From assembly GCA_046342195.1 (NCBI GenBank), contig JBKDQE010000038.1, positions 112,284 to 176,283 on the forward strand: DNA of 64,000 nucleotides, written 5' to 3'. The notes under the pieces are model-generated. The model had not been told where the DNA came from. It searched no databases and was given only the letters and a program-made list of their open reading frames with translations. Positions within the stretch are counted from its first letter, which is position 1, and each line of letters opens with the position of its first letter. The stretch is from CANHBY01 sp046342195 (GTDB lineage Bacteria; Pseudomonadota; Gammaproteobacteria; Burkholderiales; Burkholderiaceae_C). Both the position numbers and the translations under genes were made by a program. Positions 52,836 through 61,176 of this stretch are shown here, in pieces.

Positions 52836-53165
52836 TTACTCTCCAACCGTCACAAAAATATGACAGGTAGGCTTACTGATCCGATTACCACGACCTTTAG
52901 CTCTTGCTGAGAATCGCTTTAATGTCGCCCCTTGTTCAACACAAATAGCTTTAACTTTGAGTGAATCTATATCTGCACCATCGTTATGCTCAGCATTTGC
53001 AATCGCAGATTCTAGAGCCTTTTTAATAATCCCCGCTGATTTTTTAGGCGTGAAATTAAGTATATTCAAAGCTTGATCAACATCTTTACCGCGGATCATG
53101 TCGGCAACTAAACGACCCTTGTTTGCTGATAAGCGCACACCCCGAATAATTGAACGTGTTTCCAT
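52836..53165 (-). CDS. rplV: 50S ribosomal protein L22
   Basis: 109 residues with IRGVRLSANKGRLVADMIRG and the tunnel loop CVEQGATLKRFSARAKGRGN. The loop lines the peptide exit tunnel and is where macrolide resistance mutations occur. Confidence 0.97.
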   Translation of the reverse strand: METRSIIRGVRLSANKGRLVADMIRGKDVDQALNILNFTPKKSAGIIKKALESAIANAEHNDGADIDSLKVKAICVEQGATLKRFSARAKGRGNRISKPTCHIFVTVGE

Positions 53166-53177
53166 GTTCTTTAGTCC

Positions 53178-53456
53178 TTATTTTTTGCCGGCTTTTTTAT
53201 CTGCCGGATGACCTTTAAAGGTGCGCGTAAGGGCAAATTCACCCAGCTTGTGCCCAACCATTTGGTCAGAAATATAAACTGGAATATGTTGCCTACCATT
53301 ATGAACTGCAATCGTCAGGCCAATAAAATCTGGAAATATTGTTGAACGCCTAGACCAAGTTTTAATAGGCTTTTTGTCTTTGGTGGCAATTGCTTTTTCA
53401 ACTTTAGCCAACAAATGATGGTCAACAAAGGGGCCTTTTTTTGATGAACGGCTCAT
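53178..53456 (-). CDS. rpsS: 30S ribosomal protein S19
   Basis: 92 residues, MSRSSKKGPFVDHHLLAKVE, with TWSRRSTIFPDFIGLTIAVH and GHKLGEFALTRTFKGH. Forms a complex with S13 in the 30S head. Confidence 0.97.
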   Translation of the reverse strand: MSRSSKKGPFVDHHLLAKVEKAIATKDKKPIKTWSRRSTIFPDFIGLTIAVHNGRQHIPVYISDQMVGHKLGEFALTRTFKGHPADKKAGKK

Positions 53457-53467
53457 GTCACCCTCTT

Positions 53468-54292
53468 TTACTTTTTGCGACGCGAGACAATCATTGCCTG
53501 CGTGCGCTTGTTATTACGTGTACGATAACCTTTGGTCATGGTATTCCAAGGAGACACAGGAACTTGCCCCTCTCCTGTACGTCCCTCACCACCACCATGG
53601 GGGTGATCGATCGGATTCATAGCAACACCACGCACTGTAGGACGAACCCCTCGCCATCTGATAGCACCCGCCTTTCCATATTGGCGCAAACTGTGCTCTT
53701 CATTTGAGACTTCACCAATAGTGGCGCGACAATCGATGTGAATTTTACGAACCTCACCCGAACGAAGCCTTAACTGGGCATACAGACCTTCACGAGCCAA
53801 CAGGGTGACTGAAGCCCCAGCAGATCGGGCGATTTGAGCACCTTTACCTGGCAACATTTCAACGCAATGGATGATAGACCCCACAGGAATATTACGAATG
53901 GGAAGGGAATTACCGGGTTTAATCGGGGCTTCTGGGCCACTCAAAAGCGTAACGCCGACTTCAATACCCCTGGGAGCAATCACGTAGCGACGCTCGCCGT
54001 CGGCATAACATAACAAGGCAATATGAGCCGTACGATTCGGGTCATACTCAATGCGCTCAACTTTGGCAGGAATACCATCCTTGTTGCGCAAAAAGTCGAC
54101 TACACGATAATGATGCTTGTGCCCACCGCCTTTATGACGAACAGTAATGTGGCCGTTATTATTACGACCGGATTTTTGCGATTGAGGCTCCAATAAAGAT
54201 GATTCTGGACGACCCTTATACAAGTGTGAATGCACCACTTTTACAACCGCACGACGACCAGGCGATGTCGGCTTCACTTTTACGATGGCCAT
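53468..54292 (-). CDS. rplB: 50S ribosomal protein L2
   Basis: 274 residues with MAIVKVKPTSPGRRAVVKVV, GRNNNGHITVRHKGGGHKHH and the peptidyl-transferase-proximal VAMNPIDHPHGGGEGR. Required for subunit association. Its start overlaps the rplW stop as TAATG. Confidence 0.98.
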   Translation of the reverse strand: MAIVKVKPTSPGRRAVVKVVHSHLYKGRPESSLLEPQSQKSGRNNNGHITVRHKGGGHKHHYRVVDFLRNKDGIPAKVERIEYDPNRTAHIALLCYADGERRYVIAPRGIEVGVTLLSGPEAPIKPGNSLPIRNIPVGSIIHCVEMLPGKGAQIARSAGASVTLLAREGLYAQLRLRSGEVRKIHIDCRATIGEVSNEEHSLRQYGKAGAIRWRGVRPTVRGVAMNPIDHPHGGGEGRTGEGQVPVSPWNTMTKGYRTRNNKRTQAMIVSRRKK

Positions 54293-54603
54293 TAAGAACC
54301 CTCCCCGATTTTCAGCTCTTGACCTTCTTTAAGGACTATAAAGGCCTTTTTTACATGATTACGACGACCGATGGCACGAGCAAAACGCTTAACTTTCCCT
54401 TTTTGAACAAGCGTCTGAACAGATAGAACTTCGACGCTGAACAAAGACTCTACAGCAGCTTTTATTTCGTGTTTGGTTGCATCAGGGAGAACCTTGAAAA
54501 GAACTTGGTTATTCTTTTCGGCAATGAATGTTGCTTTTTCCGTCACAATAGGGCTCAGCAAAACCTGAGTCAAACGGCTTTTATTAAATTTTACTTGACT
54601 CAT
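54292..54603 (-). CDS. rplW: 50S ribosomal protein L23
   Basis: 103 residues with SQVKFNKSRLTQVLLSPIVT, KHEIKAAVESLFSVEVLSV and VKRFARAIGRRNHVKKAF. Docking site for trigger factor and SRP at the exit tunnel. ATG at 54603 overlaps the rplD stop as ATGA; the frame is open further upstream inside rplD. Confidence 0.96.
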   Translation of the reverse strand: MSQVKFNKSRLTQVLLSPIVTEKATFIAEKNNQVLFKVLPDATKHEIKAAVESLFSVEVLSVQTLVQKGKVKRFARAIGRRNHVKKAFIVLKEGQELKIGEGS

Positions 54604-55220
54604 GCCAGTATCTCCTTGAGGCGACCCATCGCTGGCTTGGTCACCAAGATTTTCTTGTAATGCATTAAAGAGAGAGGATCGACATGGGATGACTCGAGTA
54701 CTAGCACATTGGGTAAGTTGCGAGACGCAAGCCAAAGATTGTCATGCAAATGATCAACAATCAGAAGGACTGAGTCGAGGCCCATCGCTTTCAATTTGGC
54801 AGCAAGAAACTTGGTTTTAGGTGCATCAACGGTAAGATCCTCGATCACAGCCAGACGCCCCTCACGGGCCAACTGAGAAAAAATAGAGGCAACGCCAACC
54901 CGATACATCTTGCGATTGACTTTTTGAGTAAAGTTTTCATCGGGCATATTGGGGAAAATGCGACCGCCTCCACGCCAAAGGGGAGAAGAAGACATGCCCG
55001 CACGAGCACGACCAGTGCCTTTTTGACGCCAAGGCTTTTTGGTGGTGTGAGCCACAGTTCCGCGGGTTTTCTGGGCACGAGTCGCTTGTCGAGCATTAGC
55101 TTGGTAAGCCACCACAACTTGGTGAACCAGTGCTTCGTTGTAATCACGAGCAAACAAAGAATCTGGAGCATCAACTTTGCTGATGGCTTGACCCTGCTCG
55201 TTTAATAGTTCAAGCTGCAT
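54600..55220 (-). CDS. rplD: 50S ribosomal protein L4
   Basis: 206 residues. The long loop GTVAHTTKKPWRQKGTGRAR reaches into the exit tunnel; SPLWRGGGRIFPNMPDENF follows. In E. coli L4 also represses its operon. Start overlaps the rplC stop as TGATG. Confidence 0.97.
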   Translation of the reverse strand: MQLELLNEQGQAISKVDAPDSLFARDYNEALVHQVVVAYQANARQATRAQKTRGTVAHTTKKPWRQKGTGRARAGMSSSPLWRGGGRIFPNMPDENFTQKVNRKMYRVGVASIFSQLAREGRLAVIEDLTVDAPKTKFLAAKLKAMGLDSVLLIVDHLHDNLWLASRNLPNVLVLESSHVDPLSLMHYKKILVTKPAMGRLKEILA

Positions 55221-55897
55221 CAGTTGGCACCTTTCTTGACTTTAACCTTCACGGCGGGCCGCACCACAACGAAGGTGTTTTTTGCACCAGGGACCGCACC
55301 ACGAACCAAAAGAAGCTGGCGAGAGCAATCTACACGAATGACATCTAAATTTTGTACGGTTCTGGTGACATCCCCAAGATGACCAGACATTTTTTTACCT
55401 GGGAATACTCGACCAGGATCTTGAGCCATTGAAATTGAGCCGGGAGCTCTATGAGAACGGCTGTTGCCGTGAGACTCGCCCTGTGAGCAAAAATTGTGGG
55501 CCTTCATGGTACCGGCAAAACCTTTACCAATGGACGTACCCTGAACATCGACCTTTTGCCCAACCAGAAAAATAGAGGCAGGAACAACTTCACCAAGCTT
55601 ATATTCAGTTGCAGTATTGGCATCAAGGCGGAATTCTTTCAGAAGCCTTCCCGCCTCGACACCTGCTTTTGCAAAATGTTTGGCTGATGGCTTATTGACC
55701 CGAGAGGCCCTGCGAGCACCAAATGTCACTTGAAGAGCGTGATAACCATCAGTTTCAAGGGTTTTGATTTGGGTAACGCGATTGTTAGACACATCAAGCA
55801 CCGTCACAGGAACAGCATCGCCGTTGTCTGTGAAGATACGCATCATGCCAACTTTGCGCCCCAGCAAACCCAAACGAGAGTGGGTGCTTTGACTCAT
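55220..55897 (-). CDS. rplC: 50S ribosomal protein L3
   Basis: 225 residues starting MSQSTHSRLGLLGRKVGMMR, with GKGFAGTMKAHNFCSQGESH, GNSRSHRAPGSI and RVFPGKKMSGHLGDVTRTV. First gene of the block. In other bacteria rpsJ (S10) precedes it in the same operon; here a promoter and then a decayed transposase precede it. The open frame extends upstream by 21 codons without support. Confidence 0.97.
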   Translation of the reverse strand: MSQSTHSRLGLLGRKVGMMRIFTDNGDAVPVTVLDVSNNRVTQIKTLETDGYHALQVTFGARRASRVNKPSAKHFAKAGVEAGRLLKEFRLDANTATEYKLGEVVPASIFLVGQKVDVQGTSIGKGFAGTMKAHNFCSQGESHGNSRSHRAPGSISMAQDPGRVFPGKKMSGHLGDVTRTVQNLDVIRVDCSRQLLLVRGAVPGAKNTFVVVRPAVKVKVKKGAN

Positions 55898-55936
55898 ATT
55901 GTTCTCCAGCTCAAGAGAGCTTTTTGTTTTAAATGC

Positions 55937-55995
55937 CCAACAACGATTGGTTGGGATCAAGGAAAATGACCCGCATTTGATCCGGTAAGATGCGG
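55937..55995 (-). promoter_or_regulatory. Hairpins in the rplC leader
   Basis: Two inverted repeats in the untranslated leader: CCGCAT/ATGCGG (55971-55995, 13-base loop) and CCAAC/GTTGG (55937-55955). In E. coli the leader of this operon mediates control by L4; whether these do the same is unknown. Confidence 0.4.
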
Positions 55996-56032
55996 TAATT
56001 TTTTATGCGGCAATTTTTTAAGGCAACTTTGG

Positions 56033-56061
56033 ATTGTAGCAAAAAAATTTAAACTCTGCAA
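56033..56061 (-). promoter_or_regulatory. Promoter of the ribosomal block (rplC onward)
   Basis: TTGCAG, a 17-base AT-rich spacer and TACAAT on the minus strand, about 135 bases before the rplC ATG. The -35 box ends only nine bases before the end of the decayed IS element (56070), so this promoter is close to, and may derive from, the junction. Confidence 0.75.
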
Positions 56062-56069
56062 GTGACCTC

Positions 56070-56545
56070 GGGAACCTCTGTAAAACGGCTTTAGGCTCTT
56101 TTATTGCACAACTCAAAATCAGCACGAGATGACCCTGCACCAGGCGCAGTTATGCGATAGCACCCACAGACACCGTGGTCTCCAGCTGCTTGAAGCAGTT
56201 CACTTTGGTCTCTACCCGACTTTGACGATGGAGGCCGCTTCACTGTTTTCAAATGCGCCACCCAAGCGGGCGGTATCTGCTCCAAAAGCTCAGGCAGTGT
56301 GGGCGCGTCTCCCACACTGCTGTTCATCGCTGCGATGGTGCGGATTTTCAACGTGCTCGCATCAACCCCCAGGGGCACCTTGCGCTACTGGTGCCAACTG
56401 ACGGTGCTGTCGTCGGGCGATTGCCCATTCAGGCCCGCCATGCGCAGCAGGCTCTCAACCACACCCAGGCTTGGTTGCAAAGCCCAAGCAAACAGGCATT
56501 TGATGCCCCGACAAACGGGATCGTCGCATCAGAAAAGATCTCCCA
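56070..56545 (-). pseudogene. Decayed IS5-family transposase with one terminal repeat
   Basis: On the minus strand, pieces of an IS5-type transposase can be read in order across changing frames: FSDATIP, then VVESLLRMAGLNGQSPDDST, then an in-frame stop and an apparent internal deletion, then VDASTLKIRTIA with VGDAPTLPELLEQIPP, then REVETK-like RVETKVNCFKQL. At least one frameshift, one stop and missing segments show that it is dead. It ends near GGGAACCTCTGTAAAAC (56070-56086), which matches the ends of the family 1 inverted-repeat elements in this window. The other end was not found. The 196 bases from 56546 to lptA hold no recognisable gene. Confidence 0.75.
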
Positions 56546-56741
56546 AAAATCAATTTTTCATCACCATGTGTGGGCCATGGTTTACTGCTTGCGCCTAAAA
56601 TCAAGCGTCAAAAAGCACGCATCTGCGGCTTGCTGGGCTTTTGCGTTGTGGCAGCGCTGCACCCCATTCCACATCAAGATGTTTAATACCTGCCCCAGGA
56701 TGATTTTTTCTTTTTCTGCCCAGTTTTTCCTTCTGAACCCG

Positions 56742-57353
56742 ATGTATTTTGCCCGACAACCCTTGGGGTGGCTGACAGCCGCCTTGGCATGTTTGAGCCT
56801 GGCTTCGCCGGCTTGCGCTGAAAAAGCCGACCGCTACAAGCCCCTGAATGTTGCAGCAGACCGCCAGGGCACCCTTGACATGGTGAAAAAAACTGCTGTT
56901 TTCAGTGGCAACGTGATCATCACTAAAGGCTCTATTGTGATTGAAGCCGATCGGGTTGAGGTTCGGGAGCTTCCCAACGGCAGCCGCCACATGGTGGCTT
57001 ACAGCAACAAAACCCGGCAAGCCACGTTCAGGCAAAAACGGGACCAACCGAAAGAGTCTGTTTTTGGCAAGGCAGATCAGCTTGAATACGACGAAAAAAC
57101 AGACACGGTACGGTTCATGTCGCGGGCTGTGGCTCAGCGCCTGATTGCAGGCCGTGTGGTCGATGAAATTGCGGGGGATGTGTTGGTTTATGATAACCAA
57201 GCCGAGGTATTTTCAGCGGTCGGTCAGCCGGCTTCAAGCGGCGCCGGCGATGGCAGGGTGCGTGTGATTTTAACGCCGCATGAAGCAGAACCCGGGCCCG
57301 ATAAGCCAGCCGCCCCGCCCCCCACCCCGGAACCCTCAGGAAACCGGCCATGA
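56742..57353 (+). CDS. lptA: LPS transport periplasmic protein LptA
   Basis: 203 residues with a signal peptide (QPLGWLTAALACLSLASPACA). The OstA/LptA beta-jellyroll is clear: DRQGTLDMVKKTAVFSGNVI, KGSIVIEADRVEVRELPNG and QLEYDEKTDTVRF, then a Pro-rich tail. Carries LPS across the periplasm from LptC to LptD. Normally lptC precedes it; here it is replaced by the IS remnant. Start chosen at MYFARQPL just before the signal peptide; the frame is open far upstream, through the IS remnant, without coding support. The stop overlaps lptB as ATGA. Confidence 0.9.
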   Translation: MYFARQPLGWLTAALACLSLASPACAEKADRYKPLNVAADRQGTLDMVKKTAVFSGNVIITKGSIVIEADRVEVRELPNGSRHMVAYSNKTRQATFRQKRDQPKESVFGKADQLEYDEKTDTVRFMSRAVAQRLIAGRVVDEIAGDVLVYDNQAEVFSAVGQPASSGAGDGRVRVILTPHEAEPGPDKPAAPPPTPEPSGNRP

Positions 57354-58126
57354 CGGTTGTCACCAAGGCACAGCCTGCCACGGCCAGTGACCAACTCAGT
57401 GCTGAGGGTCTGCAAAAGAGTTATGGCAGCCGCATGGTTGTCAAGGATGTGCATGTGGCTGTCAAGGCCGGCGAGGTGGTCGGGTTGCTGGGCCCCAATG
57501 GGGCGGGCAAAACCACCAGTTTTTACATGATTGTGGGGCTGGTGCGTGCCGATGCCGGCCACATCACGATTGCAGGCCAACGCGCCGAACGCCTCCCGAT
57601 TCACAAACGGGCTCGCCTGGGTTTGTCGTATTTGCCTCAGGAAGCGTCCATTTTTCGCAAACTCACGGTCGAAGAAAATATCCGTGCGGTGCTTGAGTTG
57701 CAACATGGCCAAGATGGCAAGCCGCTCACAAACACCATGATTGAACAGCAGCTTGACGAACTTTTGCAAGAGCTCAGCATTGACAAGCTGCGCCGCAGCC
57801 CGGCCCCGGCACTTTCTGGCGGTGAGCGCCGCAGGGTCGAGATTGCCCGAGCCTTGGCCACGCAACCTCGGTTTATTCTGCTGGATGAACCCTTTGCGGG
57901 GGTTGACCCCATTGCCGTGATTGAAATTCAGCGCATCATTGGTTTTCTTAAAAACCGCGGCATCGGTGTGTTGATCACCGACCACAATGTTCGGGAGACC
58001 CTGGGCATCTGTGACCGTGCTTACATCATCAGTGAAGGTCGGGTTCTGACTGAAGGCACCCCTACAGACATTGTTGATAACGCCGATGTTCGTAAGGTCT
58101 ATCTTGGAGAACACTTTCGCATGTGA
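57350..58126 (+). CDS. lptB: LPS export ABC transporter ATP-binding protein LptB
   Basis: 258 residues: Walker A GPNGAGKTTSFYMIVG, Q loop YLPQEASIF, signature LSGGERRRVEIARA, Walker B FILLDEPFAGVDP and the LptB-type switch TDHNVRETLGICDRAYI. Energises extraction of LPS from the inner membrane with LptFG. Followed 16 bases later by rpoN, as in most proteobacteria. Confidence 0.96.
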   Translation: MTVVTKAQPATASDQLSAEGLQKSYGSRMVVKDVHVAVKAGEVVGLLGPNGAGKTTSFYMIVGLVRADAGHITIAGQRAERLPIHKRARLGLSYLPQEASIFRKLTVEENIRAVLELQHGQDGKPLTNTMIEQQLDELLQELSIDKLRRSPAPALSGGERRRVEIARALATQPRFILLDEPFAGVDPIAVIEIQRIIGFLKNRGIGVLITDHNVRETLGICDRAYIISEGRVLTEGTPTDIVDNADVRKVYLGEHFRM

Positions 58127-58142
58127 GTGACAAGCGCCCGCC

Positions 58143-59675
58143 ATGAAACCGATTCTTCAGGTTCGCATCAGCCCGCAACTGGTCTTGACACCCCAGTTGC
58201 AACAGTCGATTCGATTGCTCCAGCTGTCTACCCTTGAATTGGAGCAAGAAATTGAGCAAATGCTCAATGAAAACCCATTTTTGGACGCTGAGGAAAGCCC
58301 TTTTGAGCATGCTTTCGAGCTTTTGTCAGAACGCAGTCTGCCCACGGAGCAAGCTGCCGAGCTGGAAGCAGAACGTGCGCAAGAGCACCTCCATGACGAA
58401 GCGCTGGCAGGCTCTGGCTTGACTGAGCTTGACCGCACTGACTTTGACGCCCTGGAGCGACCAGACTGGGAAAACGGCACCGAAGGGGATGATTTTGACG
58501 GCATTGCTGAAATGCCCTTTCAGGCGGGTTCATCAAACAAAGACGACCCCCCCGGGCTGCAAAACCGGGGCCCTGCGAGCCTGTGCCTTGAAGAGCACCT
58601 TCGTGCTCAACTGCATGGCATGCGACTGTCGCCCGAAGACCGCGGCGCCCTTCATGTGTTGATTGATTCTCTCAATGAAGACGGTTATTTGGCCCACCCT
58701 CTGCCGGATATTGCACAGAGCCTGGGGCAAACCGATGAAGAACGGGAAGCACTCTTGGAGAGGCTGCAATGCGCTCTCAAGTGGCTTCAAAGCTTTGACC
58801 CCGCCGGCATTGGCGCAACCAGCCTGGGTGACTGCCTCGCCCTTCAGTTGCAACGCCAGCCCCGCAGCGAAGCGCAGATGATTGCGATCATGATTTGCAA
58901 AAACCACCTTGATCTCTTGGCTCGCCAGGATTTCAAAAAACTCGGTGCGGCCACGGGGGCTGATAAAAAACTGCTTAAAGAGGCCCAATCCATGATCGTT
59001 GCCCTCGAGCCCAAGCCGGCCCGGCAGTTTTCGGCGGCGGAAGCTCGTATCATCGTGCCTGACGTGATTGTGCGAAAAAATGGCCGGCACTGGAAGGCCA
59101 TGATCAACCCCGAGGTGCTGCCCAAATTACATATCAATGATGTGTATGCCCGGGCGCTCAATGGCTGTCACAGCAAAGCGTCCTTGGCCTCCAGCCCCAT
59201 CGGGCTTAAACTTCAAGAGGCCCGCTGGTTTATCAGAAGTATCCAACAACGCTTCGAGACCATTCAACGGGTATCGCAGGCCATTATCGACCGGCAAAAA
59301 AACTTTTTGATACACGGCGCAATCGCCATGAAACCCATGGTCATGCGTGAAATTTCCGAGGAGCTTGGCCTCCATGAATCAAGCATTTCACGAGCAACCA
59401 CCGCCAAATACATGGCCACCCCCAAAGGCACTTTTGAATTGAAATATTTTTTTAGTGCTTCGCTCAAGACCGATACAGGCGGAAATACCTCCAGCACTGC
59501 GGCACAGGCACTTCTGAAACAGTTCATTGATGCTGAAAACCCTCAAAAACCGCTGTCCGACGAGAAATTGTCTCAGCTGCTGAATCAGCAAGGCATCGAG
59601 GTGGCCCGACGCACTGTGGCCAAATACCGGGAATCCATGAAAATCCCCTCCACTCCCCTGCGTAAGGTTTTGTAA
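58143..59675 (+). CDS. rpoN: RNA polymerase sigma-54 factor
   Basis: 510 residues. Region I is Gln/Leu-rich (LVLTPQLQQSIRLLQLSTLE), region II acidic, and region III binds core and DNA (MKPMVMREISEELGLHESSI, the helix-turn-helix). The RpoN box ARRTVAKYRESMKIP is intact near the C-terminus. It directs transcription from -24/-12 promoters with enhancer-binding activators. The stop overlaps the next gene as TAATG. The usual hpf and pts genes do not follow. Confidence 0.97.
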   Translation: MKPILQVRISPQLVLTPQLQQSIRLLQLSTLELEQEIEQMLNENPFLDAEESPFEHAFELLSERSLPTEQAAELEAERAQEHLHDEALAGSGLTELDRTDFDALERPDWENGTEGDDFDGIAEMPFQAGSSNKDDPPGLQNRGPASLCLEEHLRAQLHGMRLSPEDRGALHVLIDSLNEDGYLAHPLPDIAQSLGQTDEEREALLERLQCALKWLQSFDPAGIGATSLGDCLALQLQRQPRSEAQMIAIMICKNHLDLLARQDFKKLGAATGADKKLLKEAQSMIVALEPKPARQFSAAEARIIVPDVIVRKNGRHWKAMINPEVLPKLHINDVYARALNGCHSKASLASSPIGLKLQEARWFIRSIQQRFETIQRVSQAIIDRQKNFLIHGAIAMKPMVMREISEELGLHESSISRATTAKYMATPKGTFELKYFFSASLKTDTGGNTSSTAAQALLKQFIDAENPQKPLSDEKLSQLLNQQGIEVARRTVAKYRESMKIPSTPLRKVL

Positions 59676-61000
59676 TGCTCCCGATTTTTCTCCCCTGTGC
59701 GGCCGGGGTTGAGGCCCTGCTGGCCAAAGAAGCCCATCATGTGTTGCCTCGAGCACCTCTTCAAACGCAACGCGGCGGGGTGTCTTTGGAAGGCGGGGCG
59801 CACGAGGTCATGGTGCTGAACCTTGAAACCCGTTTAGCTCAGCGCGTGCTGGTCGAAGTGGCTTCGGGCCCCTACCATGATGAGCACGACCTCTATCAAC
59901 TCACACGCCATGTCGACTGGACTCAATGGATCACCCCCCAACACACCTTGAGGGTGGACACCACTTCCCAGCGCAGCCCTTTGCGCAGCCTGAATTTTGC
60001 AACCCTGCGTGTCAAAGATGCCGTGTGTGATGCCCTGCGCGAGGCCACTGGAGAGCGCCCCAGTGTCGACACCCAATCTCCTGATCTGGCCCTGATATTG
60101 CACCTCGGGCCAGACCACGCCTCGGTGTATGTGGATACTTCTGGCGCAGCCCTGTTCAAGCGCGGCTGGAGGGAAGACAAGGGGGACGCCCCGCTCAAAG
60201 AAACCCTGGCTGCGGCCCTGTTGATGGCCGCGGGCTGGCGTGGCACCCCCCAGGAGGGCGGGGCCCTGTATGACCCTTGCTGTGGCAGTGGCACCATTGC
60301 CATTGAAGCGGCACAAATGGCTTGCGACATGGCCCCTGGCCTGAAGCGGCGCTTTGCCTTCGAGCGTTTGCTGCCCTTTCAAAGCCCGGAGATGCGCGCG
60401 GCCTGGCAGCGCCTCAAAAGCCATGCCCAGTCTCGCATCCGGACTTGCCAGGTTCCTATTTACGCCAGCGATATCGCCTTCCGCATGGTGGACTTTGCCC
60501 GGCGCAACGCCGAGCGTGCCGGTGTTGCTGGCATGATCACCTTCCATGGCGGTGATGCGCTTGAGCGAGCCGCCCCGATTTTGGCGCCCCATTTGCAGGG
60601 TACCCTCATGCTCAACCCCCCTTATGGTGAACGAATTACCGTGCGGGGCTCGGCTGCTGCAGAAAGCTCGCGGGCCCTGCGCCACTCGGCCGAAGATCGT
60701 CAGGCCCCCAGTGATTTTTTCGCTCGTTTGGCGACCCATTGGAAGCGGGCTTACACCCAGCACCCTGCCGGCTGGACCGCTTTTGTCTTGAGCCCTGACA
60801 TGAAGCTTCCCTCGGCCATGCGTTTGAAAGAAACTCAGCGAACCCCGCTGTGGAATGGCCCCATCGAATGCCGCCTTTTTCGCTTTGATCTTGTGCCCGG
60901 TTCTTTGCGCCGAAACAAAACCGATACCCCTGTTGACTCGGGTTTTGATTCTGATTTTCAGCCCCATCCTACAGACGGGCCGCCGAAAGGGTCGCACTAG
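59675..61000 (+). CDS. 23S rRNA guanine-N2 methyltransferase, RlmL/YpsC-like
   Basis: 441 residues. An N-terminal THUMP region (FLPCAAGVEALLAKEA to about 160) is followed by a methyltransferase domain with the AdoMet site YDPCCGSGTIAIEAAQMA and the amino-methylation motif LNPPYGER. This matches the N-terminal half of E. coli RlmL (m2G2445) or Bacillus YpsC. Translationally coupled to rpoN. The C-terminal 25 residues are low-complexity. The stop lies about 20 bases before a repeat element. Confidence 0.88.
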   Translation: MLPIFLPCAAGVEALLAKEAHHVLPRAPLQTQRGGVSLEGGAHEVMVLNLETRLAQRVLVEVASGPYHDEHDLYQLTRHVDWTQWITPQHTLRVDTTSQRSPLRSLNFATLRVKDAVCDALREATGERPSVDTQSPDLALILHLGPDHASVYVDTSGAALFKRGWREDKGDAPLKETLAAALLMAAGWRGTPQEGGALYDPCCGSGTIAIEAAQMACDMAPGLKRRFAFERLLPFQSPEMRAAWQRLKSHAQSRIRTCQVPIYASDIAFRMVDFARRNAERAGVAGMITFHGGDALERAAPILAPHLQGTLMLNPPYGERITVRGSAAAESSRALRHSAEDRQAPSDFFARLATHWKRAYTQHPAGWTAFVLSPDMKLPSAMRLKETQRTPLWNGPIECRLFRFDLVPGSLRRNKTDTPVDSGFDSDFQPHPTDGPPKGSH

Positions 61001-61020
61001 GGCGTGTTAACAGGCCCCAA

Positions 61021-61163
61021 AAAACCTCTGCAAAACCCCTCACAGCGATCGCATCCTTTTCCGAATGAGGTCTGCGACGTTAGGGAACCGCTGCAACATC
61101 CGCCTGGCATTCCCTATCCGGGAAAGGCGCGCTCATCCATAAGGGGTTTTGCAGAGGTTCCCC
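61021..61163. repeat. Inverted-repeat element, family 1, copy D
   Basis: About 143 bases with near-perfect ends AACCTCTGCAAAACCCCT and AGGGGTTTTGCAGAGGTT. Inner blocks GCGATCGCATCCTTTTCCGA, TCTGCGACGTTAG and AAGGCGCGCTCAT match copy A. It lies between two convergent genes. Confidence 0.85.
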
Positions 61164-61176
61164 AACTTGATTTGAA

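Noticed and set aside
56253..56741. Long upstream extension of the lptA frame
   Set aside because: It runs antisense through the decayed transposase and has no family match; the signal peptide of LptA begins just after 56742.
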